From Chrysochromulina tobinii (taxonomy: Eukaryota > Haptophyta > Prymnesiales > Chrysochromulinaceae), in assembly GCA_001275005.1 (NCBI GenBank), contig JWZX01002377.1:1-18769 (forward strand): a stretch of 18,769 bases of DNA, written 5' to 3'. The translations under genes and the position numbers were made by a program. This document shows, piece after piece, positions 5,257 through 14,067 of the stretch. Numbering within the stretch: the stretch's first letter is position 1; every line of letters starts with the position of its first letter. A model generated the notes under the pieces. That model was given only the letters and a program-made list of their open reading frames with translations, was not told the origin of the DNA and did not search any database.

Positions 5257-7622
5257 TGTCATCGGGCGTGGTCCTCGTCCAAGCGGAAGTGCCGACTGCT
5301 GCGGCGCAGATGCCTAAGGGCGCTGTGCGGAATGCACCTGTCGTCGTGGCTGCCACTCCGGTGATGGCGCCCGTTGGATCGCACCCCGCCGCGCACTCCA
5401 CGTCGGGCCAATACCCCATGCCTCAAAACTCGTCGGTCGGGCTTCCCCAACCAGTGCGCAGTACTGGGCCTACTACGACTACGTGGTTTGGCTCCGACAC
5501 CTTTGAGGATCATCAGTATGTCCGCGTCCGGGGAGCTCAAGCAGACCCGGAGACTAACGAAGACGCTGGGCAGTATTACGAGACCTACTTCACCGCTCCC
5601 AACCAATACGGCATCATGTCCGAGGCCGACTTCGACGCTGCGACGATGTGCGCCAAGCTCGATGGTGCGGATCCGTTCGGCGAGCTCCTGGGGAGATCGA
5701 GTGCCCAGATGGTCCTGGACTCGGGCGTCCAGGGTCGCGTCGACGAGGCGGTCGCCATCCGAAGGGCCAATTGCATCTCCTTCATCGTGAGCTGCGCCAT
5801 CCCGGTGTTATGTCCTGTTGACAATTGCAAGGCATGCTGCCTCCTAACCTGTGCGTGTCTGGGGAAGCCTGAGCAGCTCAATCAAACCGCCAACTGCTGC
5901 GAGGATGCGATCACTGAGCGGCTACGCTCGGCGGCAGAGGCGCATACGCTCCGGCTGCACGAGGACTGCATCGTCTTCGAGCGCAAGGAGCACTCCAATG
6001 AGCTGGTGCGCAGCTGGTTGTGCAGGGACCAGTACGGACACCGCCACTCGCACACGGTGCTGCAGACGGCCAGCGTGCCGTCGCTCAAACTCTCGATCCC
6101 TCTCAAGCACGCCGAGGTCATGCTGGTGCCACGTCGCGCGCTGGGCGTCCCTCGCGCCTTCCGGGAGAATATGTGCGTCAGCTTGTGCCTCGACCTGTGC
6201 TTGATGCCCGCCGACTCGAGCTCCGCGGTGGTCGTGCGTGTCGGCGAGGGGATCAAGACGGTAGTCGCCGTCGTCGAATGCGGCAAGCGCTCGAATGCCG
6301 AAGCCTTCGTGGCTGCGTGTGACCGCGCGATCAAGGCGGCGCCGCCTGACTCTCCCGAGCTCTCCGCTGCGTACAGCAACTGGTTCGTCAGCCGGCTGCG
6401 AGCGACGGGCACGATGACCGGGTGCGTGCCGCGCCCCCCCGGAAATCTGTCCATGGAGCGCGAGCTCAACAGGGCGTCGGGTAAGGCGTCAGTGCCTTTT
6501 GTGAAGCACATCGGCCCGCTCCCCCCCGGGGGGGTGGAGGTCCGCATGGAAAGCAGACGAGTCAAGCATTTCTCAGGCGACCGAGGACCGCCGCCCGAAG
6601 CGACAGAGTCTGGGCGGACCGTGATCGACTACAAGGTCAAGGTGGACGGCACCTCGTGGCTCGAGATCACGAAGAAGGGCATTCTCTACAGGCCCAGGAT
6701 CGAATCGCCCTTTGCGAGCGCCCTGCATGCGGGCGACAAGCTCGTCTCTATCACCGACGTGCCGGTCGACGCCCACGTCGACAACGCGCTTATGTATACC
6801 TCGTACCTCAACCGCATCAAGGCGCGCTACGAATTTCACAATGGCACCAATGCGTCGACAGCACCGCCGGGCTCCTTGACGGAGTATATGAAGGTGGAAT
6901 CGCGCCAGCCCTATTTCCAGCCCAACCACCTCATCACCGTGCTCACGCCTTCGGGCGGCACGCTCACCGAGCTCGGGCTGGCGCCGAACGCAGGCAAGCC
7001 GCCCATGATCGAACAGCCCACGCCGATCGCGAGCTGCCTGGGCCTCGTCGCAGGCGACGTCATCGTCCAGGCAATCATCCTGGGCGCACCGGTCGACACC
7101 ACTGTGATGGACTCGAGCCAGCTGCTCGCCGCCGCGGCCAGCGTCGCCGGCCCGGTGTCGCTCACGGTGCTGCAGAGCACGCGCGTGGCCTCGCTGGAGC
7201 ACCCGATCAGCTGGCCGCGTGCCAAGCCCAAATGGAAGGTGGCCATGGAGGAGGGGCGATTCGAGGAGGCGGTCGAGCTCTTAACCACGGCGATCCAAAA
7301 GAACGAGACCCACACGTACCGCTCGGCCCGTACGGTCGGCCAGAACTACCACGACCGCTCTGACGCGTATGCATCCCTCGGCAAATGGAAAGAGTCGCTC
7401 GAGGACGCGAGCAGCTGCATCAAGAACATGCCCGAAAGTGGTATCGGCTATGCTCGCAAGGGCATAGCGCTGGAGCGCCTCGGCCGTCCAGTTGATGCCG
7501 TCTTTGTGTACCAGCTGGGCATCATGAATGGCATCGAAGTGGAGCCCAGTCTGAAAGCAGCACTGACCAAGGGTCTCACACGCGCGAAGAAGCAGGCGGA
7601 AGGCCAACAAGGACGGGTGTAA
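5256..7622 (+). CDS. Cys-rich / PDZ-like / TPR protein of unknown function
   Basis: The frame encodes 788 residues from the first in-frame ATG; the preceding codon is GTG. Residues 1-75 are Pro/Ser/Thr-rich and probably disordered. Residues about 173-204 hold a dense Cys cluster in a hydrophobic segment (NCISFIVSCAIPVLCPVDNC, then KACCLLTCACLG), suited to palmitoylation or membrane association. Residues about 215-370 form a mixed alpha/beta region (HEDCIVFERKEH) that I cannot assign. Two PDZ-like regions follow, at about 456-530 (GILYRPRIESPFASALHAGDKLVSI) and 539-642 (LGLVAGDVIVQAI, VSLTVLQS). Residues about 655-775 are three TPR-like helix pairs (EEGRFEEAVELLTTAIQ, HDRSDAYASLGKWKESLEDA, GYARKGIALERLGRPVDAVFVY) of the Hsp70/Hsp90 co-chaperone or STI1 type. 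A membrane-linked scaffold is a reasonable inference. The stop overlaps a perfect GTAAGT donor, so the C-terminus may be incomplete. Confidence 0.75.
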   Translation: MSSGVVLVQAEVPTAAAQMPKGAVRNAPVVVAATPVMAPVGSHPAAHSTSGQYPMPQNSSVGLPQPVRSTGPTTTTWFGSDTFEDHQYVRVRGAQADPETNEDAGQYYETYFTAPNQYGIMSEADFDAATMCAKLDGADPFGELLGRSSAQMVLDSGVQGRVDEAVAIRRANCISFIVSCAIPVLCPVDNCKACCLLTCACLGKPEQLNQTANCCEDAITERLRSAAEAHTLRLHEDCIVFERKEHSNELVRSWLCRDQYGHRHSHTVLQTASVPSLKLSIPLKHAEVMLVPRRALGVPRAFRENMCVSLCLDLCLMPADSSSAVVVRVGEGIKTVVAVVECGKRSNAEAFVAACDRAIKAAPPDSPELSAAYSNWFVSRLRATGTMTGCVPRPPGNLSMERELNRASGKASVPFVKHIGPLPPGGVEVRMESRRVKHFSGDRGPPPEATESGRTVIDYKVKVDGTSWLEITKKGILYRPRIESPFASALHAGDKLVSITDVPVDAHVDNALMYTSYLNRIKARYEFHNGTNASTAPPGSLTEYMKVESRQPYFQPNHLITVLTPSGGTLTELGLAPNAGKPPMIEQPTPIASCLGLVAGDVIVQAIILGAPVDTTVMDSSQLLAAAASVAGPVSLTVLQSTRVASLEHPISWPRAKPKWKVAMEEGRFEEAVELLTTAIQKNETHTYRSARTVGQNYHDRSDAYASLGKWKESLEDASSCIKNMPESGIGYARKGIALERLGRPVDAVFVYQLGIMNGIEVEPSLKAALTKGLTRAKKQAEGQQGRV
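6521..6534. repeat. C7G7 homopolymeric palindrome in coding sequence
   Basis: Seven C followed by seven G form a perfect 14-bp palindrome within the PDZ-TPR coding region (Leu-Pro-Pro-Gly-Gly). A C7 run also lies at 6434-6440. The reading frame is maintained through both, and the flanking protein is continuous, so the run lengths appear correct here. Confidence 0.9.
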
Positions 7623-8162
7623 GTAAGCAGAAGAGCACGGCGGAAACGGCGGATTAACACGGCGGAGAGCGCCGACTGCCTCGAGGCAAGCGTCGCCGAG
7701 CTCTTGAAGACGCAGACGTCGACGCAAGCGGCCTCAAGGCGTGAATGCAGCGCGGCGTGGATCAAGACGTGAGTGCAGCGCGGCGAGGATCAAGGTGGGA
7801 ATGTTTCGGGGTCGCAAGCGGTACGGATTCACTGTGCGGTGTGTGCGCGTGGGTCCGCTCGTGTGGATTGAGTTCCCGGGCGTGACCGCAGACGGCGCTA
7901 AGCGGCAAATTAGAACTTCGACTGAGAATGCTGTATACGTCCTCCTAAAACCCTCGGCCGGACGCCGCGCGGCATGCAAAAATAACTCATTCCTGATGAC
8001 CCGACGTGCCGAAAGGCCGAAACTGGATTCCTGGCAAATCGCTGCGAACGGATCGCCACTCTCTTTGGCTCTCTTTGTGCACCCGGGGTGAGTTCGGTTT
8101 GCCGACGCTTCGAGCTTGTGCTCGTCGTGAAGTGTCCTGCACCGCGCGCGCGCGATCCGTCC
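7623..8162. other. region between the PDZ-TPR and IQ genes, possible exons
   Basis: No firm gene, but it is not featureless. After the TAA at 7620 the PDZ-TPR frame stays open to a TGA at 7770-7772. A 28-bp tandem duplication lies at 7740-7795. An ATG at 7801 opens a 96-codon frame (MFRGRKRYGFTVRCVRVGPL at its start) whose stop at 8089-8091 overlaps a GTGAGT donor at 8088. These point to exons at either gene's edge, but no homology is recognisable. Confidence 0.35.
7740..7795. repeat. 28-bp tandem duplication
   Basis: Two adjacent 28-bp units, 7740-7767 and 7768-7795, differ at three positions. The second copy creates GTGAGT at 7769-7774, a canonical splice donor, where the first has GTGAAT. 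Confidence 0.85.
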
Positions 8163-10019
8163 ATGGGGCGGGCCAAGACAGCCTTGACATGCGGATCCGA
8201 ACGGCAAGACTTTGCAGTCATGGCACTCTTCGATGCATCTGGAGACGTGATGCCCGCCAGCAGAAGTCGCCGACTTCCACCTCGCTTCGACCAGTCGCTG
8301 CTCACCATCCCCGAGGAACTCACTTGGGGGCAGACCGTCGATCGGTTGGGGGCAGACATTAAGCTCACGATTGCCGGCGCGGCGGACAAACTTGGTGTGG
8401 CCGCAGGTGCAGCCGGCGCAGCCGCTGAGGCAGCGGCAGCAGGCGCTGCGGGCGCTGTGGAGGCAGTGGCATCGAGCGTGCTCGAGGTCGGCAAAGGTCT
8501 GAACGACAATGTCATCACCCCCGTCATCTTCCGAGCCGGTGCAGCCGCGGAGGCAGCGGCGGCAGGCGCAGCGGGTGCCGCGGAGGCAGCGGCAGCAGGC
8601 GCAGCGGGTGCCGCGGAGGCAGTGGCATCGAGCGTGCTCGAGGTCGGCAAAGGTCTGAACGACAATGTCATCACCACCGTCATCTTCCGAGCCGGTGCAG
8701 CCGCGGAGGCAGCGGCGGCAGGCGCCGCGGGCGCCGCGGGCGCAGCGGAGGCAGCGGCGGCAGGCGCAGCGGGCACAGCGGAGGCAGCGGCATCGAGTGT
8801 GGTCGAGGTCGGCAATACGGTTGGCAAAGGACTGAGTGACAACATCTCCCGGCTGGGGTCGCTGGGAGCGGACAGGCATGCTCAAGACGAGAAAGTCGAA
8901 GACGACGTGGCGATGCCATGGGACCCTTGCTCACATCTCAATGACTCTTCGATCGCGGACGAGGCCGAGGCCATTTTTGCTGTGGCTACAGACAACATTC
9001 TATTCAGCAATCGGTTCCGCGTCATGCGGCAAAGGTATTCGGCCAACAAGATCAGCGGAGTGGCCCGAAGGAGATTCCGGCGCAAGTGGGCCGCGGCCAC
9101 GCAAATTCAAGCCATCATCCGAGGGTATCACGACCGCCGCCCCGGGATTGTGTGCCGCCTCCTCCTCATTTTGAAAGCTCCGACGCCGGCTGAACACGGA
9201 AGACGATTCCTCCAGTGGAAGCTGATGGCGACCAAGAGGCTTCGGAGGGAGCAGGCGGTGCACTACGCGCGGCTCTCGCGCTCCATCGATGTGTGGATCG
9301 CGACCATTTGGCGCCGTTGGCGCCGCGCACACAAGTGGCACGGGCTTCGACTCGTCGCGGATCGGCGGCGCGTAGCGCGCAGCTTCCGCAGGCTGCAGCA
9401 GCGGTGGTCAGCGCGCAGCGCGGTGACCAATTCAAGCGCAGCCTGGCGGCGCCGTGTCGAGCACGCCCTCCTCGCGTCGGGCTTCGAGCGATGGCACCGA
9501 GTGTGGAACCCCTCGTGGATTGCCGCGGTCCAGCAGCGGCAGTTGCATCAGGCATCACAGGCGAAGGCGACGCATGCGGCGGCGGCGACGATGCAGCAGA
9601 AGCTGTACCAGCTTCGGGACGCGCCACCACCGCCGCACACGACGAATGCCCTCGAAGCCATGATGCAGGCGGTGCTCTCCATGCAGGTGGACACCGTCGA
9701 CGCTTCCCGATTGGGTGTGCAATTGATGCTCAAGGCCAGTGGAATCGAGAGTTCACTCACGGCCGCCTTGAGCGAGTCGAGAGGGCCTCTCACGCGGAGG
9801 CTCAAGCGGCAGCCGCTCAGTGGCCAGAGCAGGTGGAGCCGGCCACCGAAGACGAACCCCGCGACGCGCGGCCGAGTGGGCGTCATCGTCGAGGCAGCCA
9901 TCGAGGCCCAGGCCGCTGCGCCACGACCCGCACGAGCTGCCGCCCTCAAGGACACCGCTCAAGAGGACGCCCCGAAGGGCTGGTTGAGCGCGAAGACGAA
10001 GCGTCGGAGTGAGGCGTAG
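8163..10019 (+). CDS. Ala-rich repeat, IQ-motif, Sfi1-like protein (hypothetical)
   Basis: The frame from the first ATG gives 618 residues; a second ATG at 8220 would give 599. Residues about 80-225 are Ala/Glu/Gly-rich 11-residue repeats (AAEAAAAGAAG) in 52-residue modules with SSVLEVGKGLNDNVIT; two modules are nearly identical and a third is diverged. Eleven-residue Ala-rich repeats recall amphipathic LEA-type helices, which is inference. Residues 315-325 are a good IQ motif (IQAIIRGYHDR), so calmodulin or centrin binding is likely. Residues about 345-455 are helices rich in Trp and Arg (FLQWKL, WIATIWRRWRRAHKW, LLASGFERWHRVW) resembling Sfi1 centrin-binding repeats. The tail is basic and Ala/Pro-rich. 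A centrin-associated cytoskeletal or basal-body protein is plausible. The 5' end is uncertain: a GTGAGT donor at 8088 and acceptors at 8217 (TTTGCAG) or 8260 (CCGCCAG) allow an upstream exon, so the first 20-35 residues are least secure. Confidence 0.7.
   Translation: MGRAKTALTCGSERQDFAVMALFDASGDVMPASRSRRLPPRFDQSLLTIPEELTWGQTVDRLGADIKLTIAGAADKLGVAAGAAGAAAEAAAAGAAGAVEAVASSVLEVGKGLNDNVITPVIFRAGAAAEAAAAGAAGAAEAAAAGAAGAAEAVASSVLEVGKGLNDNVITTVIFRAGAAAEAAAAGAAGAAGAAEAAAAGAAGTAEAAASSVVEVGNTVGKGLSDNISRLGSLGADRHAQDEKVEDDVAMPWDPCSHLNDSSIADEAEAIFAVATDNILFSNRFRVMRQRYSANKISGVARRRFRRKWAAATQIQAIIRGYHDRRPGIVCRLLLILKAPTPAEHGRRFLQWKLMATKRLRREQAVHYARLSRSIDVWIATIWRRWRRAHKWHGLRLVADRRRVARSFRRLQQRWSARSAVTNSSAAWRRRVEHALLASGFERWHRVWNPSWIAAVQQRQLHQASQAKATHAAAATMQQKLYQLRDAPPPPHTTNALEAMMQAVLSMQVDTVDASRLGVQLMLKASGIESSLTAALSESRGPLTRRLKRQPLSGQSRWSRPPKTNPATRGRVGVIVEAAIEAQAAAPRPARAAALKDTAQEDAPKGWLSAKTKRRSEA
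8457..8728 (+). repeat. 156-bp in-frame direct repeat in the Ala-rich domain
   Basis: About 115 bases at 8457-8572 recur almost exactly at 8613-8728, an offset of 156 bp (52 codons), with very few mismatches. Inside is a 33-bp sub-period (for example at 8568 and 8601), matching 11 residues. The near identity at silent positions indicates recent duplication or gene conversion. A more diverged third copy continues to about 8815. Confidence 0.9.
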
Positions 10020-10777
10020 CACGTGTTCAACGCGCGGAGACCCGAGTGATGGGCTTGAGTGTGGAGGGCTTATAGAGCATGTTTATAACTGAGTACGAGC
10101 ACTGGTTGGTTGTCAGGCAGAGCCGACGGCGACGGATCTATCGGGTCACTCTCGTGGCCACTGTATCTCGAACGCTACGTACCCCTTTCGGTGCCCGCGC
10201 TAGAAAGCGCGGTGGTTTCATGCAACTACGGTGGTTTCATATCCGGGGCGTGTGTATCGCCCCGGGATGTGTATAACGCTCGAGTAGCGCGAGGCGGGAC
10301 GTGGGGATCCCCGGGGATCGTATAAAGAGGGTGGAGACGTATCACCGAGATCCATTTAGACCCCACACGTGCCACGTGCTCCGTCGAGTCGGCGCGTTTT
10401 CCGGGGGTCTTCTCCGCTACTGCGTTTCTGATCGTATTTTGAGCCTCACAAAAGTGTCAAAAAGTGTCAAAAAGAGAAATAAGTGTCTCAATGTTGAACC
10501 AACACCCCCGCATTTCCATGTGACGCATGTGTGGGTTTAAGTGGGCCGCCCCGGGAGCCGAACGCTCCCCCAATGCGCTCCCCGGGATCTTGTCCCCGGG
10601 GCCGAGCGCCGACTCAGAACTTAGGCCGCCCCCTGCGAACCCGACCCTGCCACCTCCCATTCCCAGAGCGCCTCCCCATCTAGTAATTAGCAAAAAGGTG
10701 GGATGTCGACCGCGACAAAATCCATTTTTTTCTGAGATTCACGATCACCATTTCTGACGAAGTCTGTGTTTCGTCGG
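10020..10777. other. intergenic region upstream of the transhydrogenase gene
   Basis: No coding region is supported in these 758 bases. They contain a GGTGGTTTCAT direct repeat (10211 and 10230), a 14-bp palindrome at 10306-10319 followed by TATAAAG at 10321, a duplicated AAAGTGTCAA (10451-10470) and several CCCCGGGG-type palindromes near 10575-10605. The downstream part is presumably promoter for the gene at 10864. Confidence 0.4.
10306..10319. repeat. 14-bp perfect palindrome next to a TATA-like box
   Basis: GATCCCCGGGGATC reads the same on both strands. TATAAAGAG begins two bases after it, at 10321. It could be a dimeric factor site or part of a second promoter, but no plausible coding region begins just downstream. 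Confidence 0.5.
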
Positions 10778-10785
10778 TATAAAAG
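10778..10785 (+). promoter_or_regulatory. TATA box of the transhydrogenase gene
   Basis: TATAAAAG lies 86 bases upstream of the ATG at 10864. A start site 25-30 bases downstream (about 10803-10813) would give a leader of roughly 50-60 bases and would place the out-of-frame ATG at 10811 at or just before the cap, supporting 10864 as the real start. Confidence 0.7.
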
Positions 10786-10863
10786 TTTAATTTGACTTCG
10801 GACAATCTCGATGCTTTTGCGCGGTTTAATCACCTTCGTTTTACGTCGACGCGCTTCGCTTCA

Positions 10864-13800
10864 ATGGCGCGGCTCGTCTTCCTCCTCGTACTGCCAGCTG
10901 TTGTCGCACTTAGGGCCGGCCCGATCTTCCACAAGCCTGTCTTCCACTCAGCTGTAGCGCGCTCGCGCATCAATCTCGTCGCGCCCGCTGCTGCGGTTGG
11001 TGTTTCTGGCATTCCGTATTCGGCTCTGACCGTTGGTGTTGCCAAGGAGACCGATGCAGCTGAGGCGCGCGTCTCTATTACTCCCGAGAGCGCCGCCTTG
11101 CTCATCAAGGCCGGACTGTCGGTGGTCGTCGAATCAGGTGCGGGCGCTCGTGCGCTCTTCTCCGATAAGGACTACATGGCGGTCGGCGCTCGGATCGGCG
11201 ATCCGTGGAAGGCTGACATTATCACCAAGCTGAACCCGCCGTCAGCAAACGAGGCGGCGCTTGTGGAGTCGCGCACGCTGATTTCCTTGATTAAGCCGCA
11301 GAACAATGAGGCTCTCATGGGCCAGTTCCAGAAGCAAGGAGCCACCGTCTTCGCCCTCGACCAGATTCCGCGCATGCTGAGCCGCGGCCAAACTTTCGAC
11401 GTGCTCTCGTCGCAGACGAACATCATCGGCTATCGTGCCGTCGTCGAGGCGCAGCACACTTTTGGCCGTTTCTTTGCGGGGCAGATGACTGCTGCAGGCA
11501 AGGTGCCTCCAGCCAAGGTCTTGGTTCTTGGTGCTGGCGTCGCGGGCCTCGCGGCCATCCAGGCTGCCAAGAATGCGGGCGCCGATGTGCGCGCATACGA
11601 CGTGCGGCCCGCAGTGCGTGAGCAGGTGGAGTCTCTGGGCGGCAAGTTTCTCAAGGTGCCGTATGAGGAGGACGGGTCCGGCACGGGCGGCTATGCCAAG
11701 GAGATGAGCGACGCGTACAAGGCGGCGGAGCAGCAGATGCTTTCGGAGCAGCTCGTCGACGCCGACATCGTCATCACGACGGCACTCATCCCGAATCGCA
11801 AGGCGCCGATCCTCGTCAAGAGCGACATCGTCGCGAAGATGCGCGACGGCTCGGTGATCGTCGACCTTGCGGCGGAGGCCGGCGGCAACGTCGAGGGAAC
11901 CGTCAAGGACAAGATCACCACGACGGAAAATGGCGTCCGGCTCATCGGCTACACGGATCTCGCCTCACGGCTGCCCTCGACCGCCTCGAACCTCTTCGGC
12001 AACAACGTGGCCAAGTTCATCCTGTCGGTGGGGCCTCAGACCAACCCGAAGGCCAAGAGCGAGTGGAGGATCGACTATGAAGATCCCGCGGTCCGCGGCA
12101 TGCTGGTTGTCGACGGGGGCAAGCTCACGTACCCCGCGCCACCCTACCAGCCGCCTCCGGCACCTGAGAAGAAGCCCGAGGTCGTGAAGCCGCCGCCGCC
12201 CCCGGCGTGGACCAAGTACGCCAAGGACTCGGTTGCGGCCTCCGTGGCCGCGGCGTGCGTGCTGCTGCTTGGTCGCGTCGCCGATCGGCAGCTGGCTGCC
12301 CTCCTCACGGTCTTCTCGCTCGCGGGTTTGGCAGGCTACCAGGCGGTGCTGAGCGTGCCGCCCGCGCTCCACTCGCCGCTCATGTCGGCCACGAACGCCA
12401 TCTCTGGCATGACGGCCGTCGGCGCCATGTTCCTCTTGCCCACGGCGGTCGCGCGTCCGAAGGGCGCTGCGCAACTCCTTGGCGCGGCGGCACTGGTGCT
12501 CTCCTCCATCAACATCGCGGGCGGCTTTGTCGTCACGAAGAAGATGCTCGGCCTCTTCAAGCGCGCCACCGACGAGAAGGAGTACTACAACTTCTTCCTG
12601 CTGCCTGCGGCCATCCTGCTCGCGGGTTACGCAGGCCTGATCACCTCCGGCATGGCCGCCTCCTCCGAGCTCCTCGCCCTCATCTCGGGCATCTTCTGCA
12701 TTGGCGCGATCGGCTCCCTCGGCAAGCAGTCGACGGCACGCCTGGGGAACGTCCTCGGCCTCGGCGGTGTCACCTTTGGCATCGCCGCCACGCTCGGCAC
12801 TATGCTCTCTGGCGGCGCGACCAAGGCCGCCATCCTCGGCGTGCTCGGCCTTTTCGCCTTTGGTGGGCTGGGCGGCTTTGCCATCGCCTCCAAAGTAGGC
12901 CCCACCGAGCTGCCGCAGACCGTCGCCGCGTTCCACTCCCTCGTGGGCTTGGCGGCTGCGTTGACAGGCATCGGCGAGTTCCTGCACCGGTCGCACCTCG
13001 GAATGACGGGCGGTGCGGCGGCCTTCGCCATCTACCTTGCCAACTTCCTCGGCTGGATCACCATGACCGGTTCCCTCGTTGCTTTCGGCAAGCTCCAAGG
13101 TATCCTCTCCTCGGCGCCCAAGTCGCTGCCCAAGAAGAACTTTTTCAACGCTCTGATCTTCGCCTTCAACCTGTGGGCGATGGCCAAGTTCGCGAGCGCG
13201 GCCACGCCGTTTGCGCTCAGCCTCAAGCTCCTCGGCCTCGGTGCCCTCACCTCGGCCTTCCTCGGCGCACACGTCACCTCCTCCATTGGCGGCGCCGACA
13301 TGCCCGTCGTCATCACGTCACTCAACTCGGCTTCGGGATGGGCCCTGTGCGCCGAGGGCTTCATGCTTCAGAACTCGCTCCTCACGACCGTGGGCGCCTT
13401 GATTGGCTTCTCGGGCGCTATCTTGACTGAAGACATGTGCAAGTCGATGAACCGCGGCATTGTGAGCGTGCTGCTTGGGCTCGGCGGCCCGAAGAAGCCG
13501 ACGGGCCCGGTGACGGCCAAGACGTACGCCCCGCACACTGAGGTGAGCGTGGCGACTGTCGCTCAGCGGCTGACGGAGGCCAAATCGGTCGTGATCGTGC
13601 CGGGCTATGGCCTCGCCGTGGCCAAGGCCCAGTACGCCATCGGCGAGATTGCCGCGATGCTCCGCGCCAAGGGTGTCAAAGTGCGGTACGGTATCCACCC
13701 AGTGGCCGGGCGTATGCCCGGCCAGCTCAACGTGCTTCTCGCTGAGGCGGGGGTGCCGTACGACATCGTGCTCGAGATGGACGAGATCAACGGAGATCTG

Positions 13801-14067
13801 CCCGAGACCGACGTGGTGCTCGTCATCGGCGCGAGCGACACGGTCAATTCGGATGCGGAGGACGACCCTTCTTCGGCCATCGCGGGCATGCCTGTGATCC
13901 GGGTGTGGACGGCGAAGAATGTCATCGTCATGAAGCGCTCGATGGGCTCGACGAGCTACGCGGGCATTGACAACCCCATCTTCTACAACGAGAACACAGA
14001 TATCCTTCTCGGCGACGCGAAGGCGTCGTGTGACGCGCTGCAGGCGGCGGTCAAGGAGCTCGTCTAA
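10864..14067 (+). CDS. NNT: proton-translocating NAD(P)+ transhydrogenase, fused alpha-beta
   Basis: This 1067-residue membrane protein transfers hydride from NADH to NADP+ coupled to proton flow. The order is that of the animal single-chain enzyme (PntA domain I, membrane domain II, PntB domain III). Domain I runs from about residue 55 ([20 protein letters not shown]) to about 420, with NAD-binding GAGVAG at 223-228 and [12 protein letters not shown] Pro-rich linker (about 424-449) precedes about 13 hydrophobic segments at 455-870, including [38 protein letters not shown] and [20 protein letters not shown]. Domain III starts near 905, with NADP-binding GYGLAVA at 914-920, then [27 protein letters not shown] and [15 protein letters not shown]. 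Residues 1-18 look like a signal peptide ([13 protein letters not shown] core), and 19-54 carry no acidic residue and several Arg/Lys/Ser, like a plastid transit peptide in algae with secondary plastids. The start at 10864 fits the TATA box; the frame is open upstream only through a TTG. No intron is apparent. Confidence 0.96.
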   Translation: MARLVFLLVLPAVVALRAGPIFHKPVFHSAVARSRINLVAPAAAVGVSGIPYSALTVGVAKETDAAEARVSITPESAALLIKAGLSVVVESGAGARALFSDKDYMAVGARIGDPWKADIITKLNPPSANEAALVESRTLISLIKPQNNEALMGQFQKQGATVFALDQIPRMLSRGQTFDVLSSQTNIIGYRAVVEAQHTFGRFFAGQMTAAGKVPPAKVLVLGAGVAGLAAIQAAKNAGADVRAYDVRPAVREQVESLGGKFLKVPYEEDGSGTGGYAKEMSDAYKAAEQQMLSEQLVDADIVITTALIPNRKAPILVKSDIVAKMRDGSVIVDLAAEAGGNVEGTVKDKITTTENGVRLIGYTDLASRLPSTASNLFGNNVAKFILSVGPQTNPKAKSEWRIDYEDPAVRGMLVVDGGKLTYPAPPYQPPPAPEKKPEVVKPPPPPAWTKYAKDSVAASVAAACVLLLGRVADRQLAALLTVFSLAGLAGYQAVLSVPPALHSPLMSATNAISGMTAVGAMFLLPTAVARPKGAAQLLGAAALVLSSINIAGGFVVTKKMLGLFKRATDEKEYYNFFLLPAAILLAGYAGLITSGMAASSELLALISGIFCIGAIGSLGKQSTARLGNVLGLGGVTFGIAATLGTMLSGGATKAAILGVLGLFAFGGLGGFAIASKVGPTELPQTVAAFHSLVGLAAALTGIGEFLHRSHLGMTGGAAAFAIYLANFLGWITMTGSLVAFGKLQGILSSAPKSLPKKNFFNALIFAFNLWAMAKFASAATPFALSLKLLGLGALTSAFLGAHVTSSIGGADMPVVITSLNSASGWALCAEGFMLQNSLLTTVGALIGFSGAILTEDMCKSMNRGIVSVLLGLGGPKKPTGPVTAKTYAPHTEVSVATVAQRLTEAKSVVIVPGYGLAVAKAQYAIGEIAAMLRAKGVKVRYGIHPVAGRMPGQLNVLLAEAGVPYDIVLEMDEINGDLPETDVVLVIGASDTVNSDAEDDPSSAIAGMPVIRVWTAKNVIVMKRSMGSTSYAGIDNPIFYNENTDILLGDAKASCDALQAAVKELV

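Noticed and set aside
7734-8885. Minus-strand 383-codon Cys/Arg-rich frame
   Set aside because: It is antisense to the Ala-rich repeat of the IQ gene, and its apparent Cys repeats come from the GCAGCG repeat units.
11965-13430. Long frames overlapping the transhydrogenase in other frames
   Set aside because: The transhydrogenase is conserved throughout, and these are shadows of its GC-rich codons.
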